The position numbers were made by a program, and so were the translations under genes. DNA of 64,000 nucleotides from Cymbidium sinense (Eukaryota; Streptophyta; Magnoliopsida; Asparagales; Orchidaceae): positions 48,260 through 112,259 of the forward strand of contig JAKCPB010001370.1 of NCBI GenBank assembly GCA_021442155.1, written 5' to 3'. The notes beneath the pieces were generated by a model, which was not told the origin of the DNA, searched no databases, and saw only the letters and a list, made by a program, of their open reading frames with translations. How positions within the stretch are numbered: the first letter of the stretch is position 1; each line of letters opens with the position of its first letter. This document shows, piece by piece, positions 59,988 through 64,000 of the stretch.

Positions 59988-62440
59988 ACACATAAAAATC
60001 ATTCCTTAGGGCCATAGCTACCAAGACAAGTCAGAGCTATTTCGTAAGCTCTTAAGCTCATTCCTTGATCGAAAAATGTCATTCCTCTCCATCTCAAAAG
60101 GACACTCTCCATTTTTGACCTAACTTCCCCATTTATCCATCAAACTAAAATTAACTTTGCAGGCACCTTCCCTAGGCCTCATCAAGCATGAGCGAATCAT
60201 CTCCCAAGCTTCCCGAGCACCAGAGGTGGGACTTCAATCAAAGTCAAGATCTAAATTATTAGTTCATGGTCTTTCAATTGAATGTCAAAGAATTGTTCCA
60301 ATTATTGCTCAACAGGGCTTCATCTCCACTAGATGAAGCTTCCTCAATCATTCCAGTCACTAGTCTTGAGAACCGATGAGGTATGCTTCCAAAACTGATC
60401 CTTAGGCAAAAATGGGTTGGGTCTTTTTAGAGAAACTTGCATCTCGTGTGATCTTGTCTGTTATATCCCCTCTAATCGATGTCGTGAAGGTGTGGGATCC
60501 TAAAAATCATTCCTTAGGGCCCTAGCTACCCAAGACAAGCTGCTAGAGCCATTTCGTAAGATCTTAAGCTCATTCCTCGATCGAAAAATGTCATTCCTCT
60601 CCATCTCAAAAGGACACTCCCATTTTTTACCTAACTTCCCCATTTCTCCATCAAACTCCAATTAAATTTACAAGCACCTTCCCTAGGCCTCATCAAGCAT
60701 GAGCCAATCATCTCCCAAGCTTCCCGAGCACCGGAGGTGGGACTTCGATCAAAGTCAAGCTCTAAATTATTAGTTCATGGTCTTTCAAGTGAATGTCAAA
60801 GAATTGTTCCAATTGTTGCTCAACAGGGCTTCATCTCCACTAGATGAAGCTTACTCAATCATTTTAGTCACTAGTCTTGAGAACCGGTGAGGTATGCTTC
60901 CAAAACTGATCCTTAGGCAAAAATGGGTTGGGTATTTTTAAAGAAACTTGCATCTTGTGTGATCTTGTCTGTTAGATCCCCTCTAATCGATGTAGTGAAG
61001 GTGTGGGATCCTCTCGAGTTGATCAGCTCGTAAGATCAAGTGAACAATGGAGGATGGACTCCATTCTCCTCACTGCATGATGTTAGATCACACACCATCC
61101 ATTCCTCGATAGGAATGGACTCATGACATGCTAAATTGATCGATTTAATCCTATATTGGGATTAATCGTAGCTGTATGATCTTAGATCAGATGGTGGATG
61201 AGAAAACACATCCATCGCCACCATGTAGGTACAAAGCCAGTTAAGTTTTAAGTAGCCAATCCCGCAGCGCAATGTGGAATGCACACACGATCACGTATGC
61301 CAATAGATTAGGCTTTAATTAGGCTTAATTAATAGTTTTTAATGGATGAAACTTATAAAAATAATAAAGAATCATAGAGAAAAAAATGTAAATAAATACT
61401 AATTTTAAAAGTATTTCAGAGAAAAATTAATTAAAAATAATTTTAACTAATTTTGAACACACATAAAAATCATTCCTTAGGGCCCTAGCTACCCAAGACA
61501 AGCTGCTAGAGCCATTTCGTAAGCTCTTAAGCTCATTCCTCGATCAAAAAATGTCATTCCTCTCCATCTCAAAAGGACATTCCCATTTTTATCCTAACTT
61601 CCCCATTTCTACATCAAACTCAAATTAACTTTGCAGACACCTTCCCTAGGCCTCATCAAGCATGAGAGAATCATCTCCCAAGCTTCCTGAACACCGGAGG
61701 TGGGACTTTGATCAAAGTTAAGCTCTAAATTATTAGTTCATGGTCTTTCAAGTGAACATCAAAGAATTGTTCCAATTGTTGCTCAACAGGGCTTCATCTC
61801 CACTAGATGAAGCTTCCTTAATCATTTCAGTGACTAGTCTTGAGAACCGGCGAGGTATGCTTCCAAAACTGATCCTTAGGTAAAAATGGGTTGGGTATTT
61901 TTAAAGAAACTTGCATCTCGTGTGATCTGGTCTGTTAGATCCCCTCTAATCGATGTCGTGAAGGTGTGGGATCCTCTCAAAGTTGATCCAAGCTCAAGTA
62001 AGCTCGAATCAAGTGAACAATGGCGGATGGACTCAATTCTCCCTCACTCGCATGATGTTACATCATGCACCATCCATTCTGCCTGATAGGAATGGACAGT
62101 CATGATTAGATCTGCTAAATTGATCAGATTTAATCCTATTAAGCTGTGGGATTAATCGTGGCTATCTGATCTTAGATCAGACGGTGGACGAAAAAACACA
62201 TCCATCACCACCACGTAGGCATAGAGCCAAATAAGTTTTATGTAGCTAATCCCGCCATGTGGAATGACATCAAGACACCATGGCACCAATAAGAATTAGG
62301 ATTTTAATTAGCTTTAATTAATAATTTTTAATGGATGAAACTTCTAAAATCATAAAGAATCATAGAAAAAAATGCAAATAAATACTCATTTTAAAAGTAT
62401 TGAGAAAAGTAATTAAAAATAATTTTAACTAATTTTGAGA
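59988..62440. repeat. Triplicated segment of the right arm
   Basis: Three tandem copies start with CATTCCTTAGGGCC at about 60,001, 60,508 and 61,469. Copy 1 is about 0.5 kb and stops at GTGTGGGATCCT (60,500). Copies 2 and 3 are about 0.96 kb, with copy 2 ending at ACTAATTTTGAA before the next ACACACATAAAAATC. Copies 2 and 3 are very similar to each other. The left arm has one counterpart (about 38,690-39,240, inverted), so the triplication followed the split of the arms. Confidence 0.75.
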
Positions 62441-64000
62441 ATTAAGGTTTAATTACAAAATTAATTAGCTTAATTACTCTAATTATTTGAGCAATTAATC
62501 CCAAATTTTGTGGGTTAATTTAATGGGATGTCTTCTACCTCCCATGATTTTCTTGGGATTTATTGCTCAATTAAGAAAATTGACTAATTAAACCTTAACT
62601 TTTTAAGTTAATTAATGATTAATTAATCCCATGAACAGTAATAAATTTATTAATTAAGTCTACTAATCATTGTTCCACAGTAAGTGAACTAAGGAATAGG
62701 GTTGGTATCCCTTTCCTAAGTTCATTTCACCCTTTTAAAATGAAATTAATTAAGATTTAAAATAAAATTACTTAATCAAATTGAAATCATAATCACATCA
62801 AACCTTAATTAATTAAATCATGGGGAAGATCTTCAAGGGTTTAATAACCTAAAGGAGTTTAATGAAATTATGATTAGTCCACATGTGTGGGAAACCATAA
62901 GGGTAATTAATTAAGTCCCTTAATCTAATTTATTATTAATCATTAGCCAATTGCATTAGGCCCCTTTTATTTCCTAGGATCATTGCAAGTTTATTTTCCA
63001 TGCATATCATGTTGGCTCATAATTATTTAGTTAATTATTTTAAGGTGACATAGGTAAGGGTAATTAATTCATATAATTAAAGGTTCAATTTAGTTAACCC
63101 AAAAAATTAACTTAATTACATTTCCTTAAATTAAATTAAATCACTATTGTGGGAATGGGTTTAAAATAGCAAGTGATGATTTATTTTCTCCTCTTAAAAT
63201 CAAATTAAATCCAAAACTTAATTAATAAAGAAGCTTTGCTTTGCTTTAAATAATCTTATTTGATTTGATTGTGCTTAAGAACTAGTTTGGTTGAATGAAT
63301 CACATGCTTATATTTGATTATCTTCTTTCCAATCATGTTAAATTTGGTATGTCATTTGAATTCATGCATCCATCTTTTCAAAATCAAGTAAAATAAACTG
63401 GATTTCCTTTTATGTAAGCTTGCATGTGTTGAATTAATTTAATATATGTGTGGTTATTATCACTATTAAATCCAAATGTATTTTTCAAAAGCTTATAAAT
63501 GAATAATAATATGTGTTATGATGCTAGTTATTAATACATAAGAAATGCATGTGCTTATAGCTTGAGTGTATGAATGTTGAGTTATGTTTCCTCTATTCAT
63601 GTGTTGATTTAGATAAGATTGAATGGTAATGGGTATATAGTCTTGACATTCCAGAAACACAAGTCTTTAGCTAGCCCCAAGGTGGTCATTTGATTACCTC
63701 ACTTCTTTGGTTTAACAATGGCACATACCCATTTGATTTCATTCTTATGTATTTCAACATTAGAATTTGGATAGAGCTTAAATTCATATATATAAATGAT
63801 TCAATAAAGAAAATATACAATCTTTGCATGGTTTCTTTCCCTTATTTATGTATACATCCATGTGTGTCCAAGAAAAGCAAGTATATAGTTTGGACATCCC
63901 AAGAATATGAGGCTTTATTTAGCCCCAAGGAGGTCATTTAATTATCTCACTTCCCTGATTTAATAATGACACGCACTTCTATATATCTTTTGTACATGTA
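62441..64000. repeat. Outer right-arm segment and terminal units
   Basis: 62,880-63,684 mirrors 37,866-38,650. From 63,684 two related stretches begin with GGTCATTTGATTACCTCACT (63,684) and GGTCATTTAATTATCTCACT (63,932), each followed by a TTAA.AATG.CAC word. The same motif, inverted, ends the large tandem units at 5,112 and, in a diverged form, at 7,930. No gene is supported; the frame at 63,690-63,941 lies within this repeat. The family continues beyond the window. Confidence 0.6.

Larger units (their letters stand above)
50600..63700 (-). repeat. Right arm of the large diverged inverted repeat
   Basis: Reverse-complement partner of 37,866-48,692 with the same internal order. It is longer mainly because a segment is triplicated at 59,988-62,440. 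The gypsy remnant here is on the minus strand and more decayed than in the left arm. The outer end continues beyond the left-arm break into sequence related to 4,860-5,112. Confidence 0.85.

Noticed and set aside
37866..63700. Inverted repeat as a chimeric-read or assembly artefact
   Set aside because: The arms differ by many substitutions, indels and a private triplication, unlike a fold-back of one molecule.

Overview
The window looks like repeat-dominated heterochromatin of a seed plant, probably a flowering plant with a large genome. The plant assignment rests on long arrays of the plant telomere motif CCCTAAA/TTTAGGG, L1-type LINEs with a plant-style ORF1 (DUF4283-like domain plus zinc knuckle) and an RNase H tail, Ty3/gypsy remnants of the Tat/Ogre kind (second RNase H, LLGRPWIH protease signature), and retrocopies of a plant glycine-rich RNA-binding protein. 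I found no intact host gene, no tRNA or rRNA gene and no CRISPR array. Every recognisable coding region carries stops or frameshifts.

Layout. (1) 1-9,150: a decayed gypsy gag end; an array of about 14 short hairpins whose arms change together (858-2,037); two more perfect hairpins (2,223-2,279); a tandem pair of about 2.75-kb non-coding units; and a tail related to 38.0-38.6 kb. (2) 9,163-37,845: a 28.7-kb composite of degenerate telomere-like arrays holding three L1 copies (LINE-1 near full length, LINE-2 5'-truncated, LINE-3 near full length on the minus strand), two glycine-rich-protein retropseudogenes, a third 3' fragment of the same gene, and a Ty1/copia remnant. All LINE and retropseudogene copies have the same orientation relative to the telomere motif: CCCTAAA, 5' end, 3' end, A-tract or A-rich end, CCCTAAA. 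The strand of the motif flips once, near 27,940. (3) 37,866-63,700: a diverged inverted repeat with arms of about 10.8 and 13.1 kb. Each arm carries the same gypsy remnant (protease, RT, RNase H, second RNase H, integrase) plus long non-coding flanks. (4) The apex, 48,693-50,600, has a telomere-like array starting exactly where the left arm breaks off, then a roughly 250-350-bp AT-rich satellite.

How the parts fit. The LINEs supply a plausible machinery for the processed pseudogenes. The constant orientation resembles the telomere-repeat-targeted LINEs of insects (TRAS/SART), but block duplication of one ancestral arrangement explains part of it: the two larger retropseudogenes share the same 5' truncation point. 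The observations most worth following up are the covarying hairpin array, the LINE/telomere-motif composite, and the inverted repeat with a telomere-like array at its apex.
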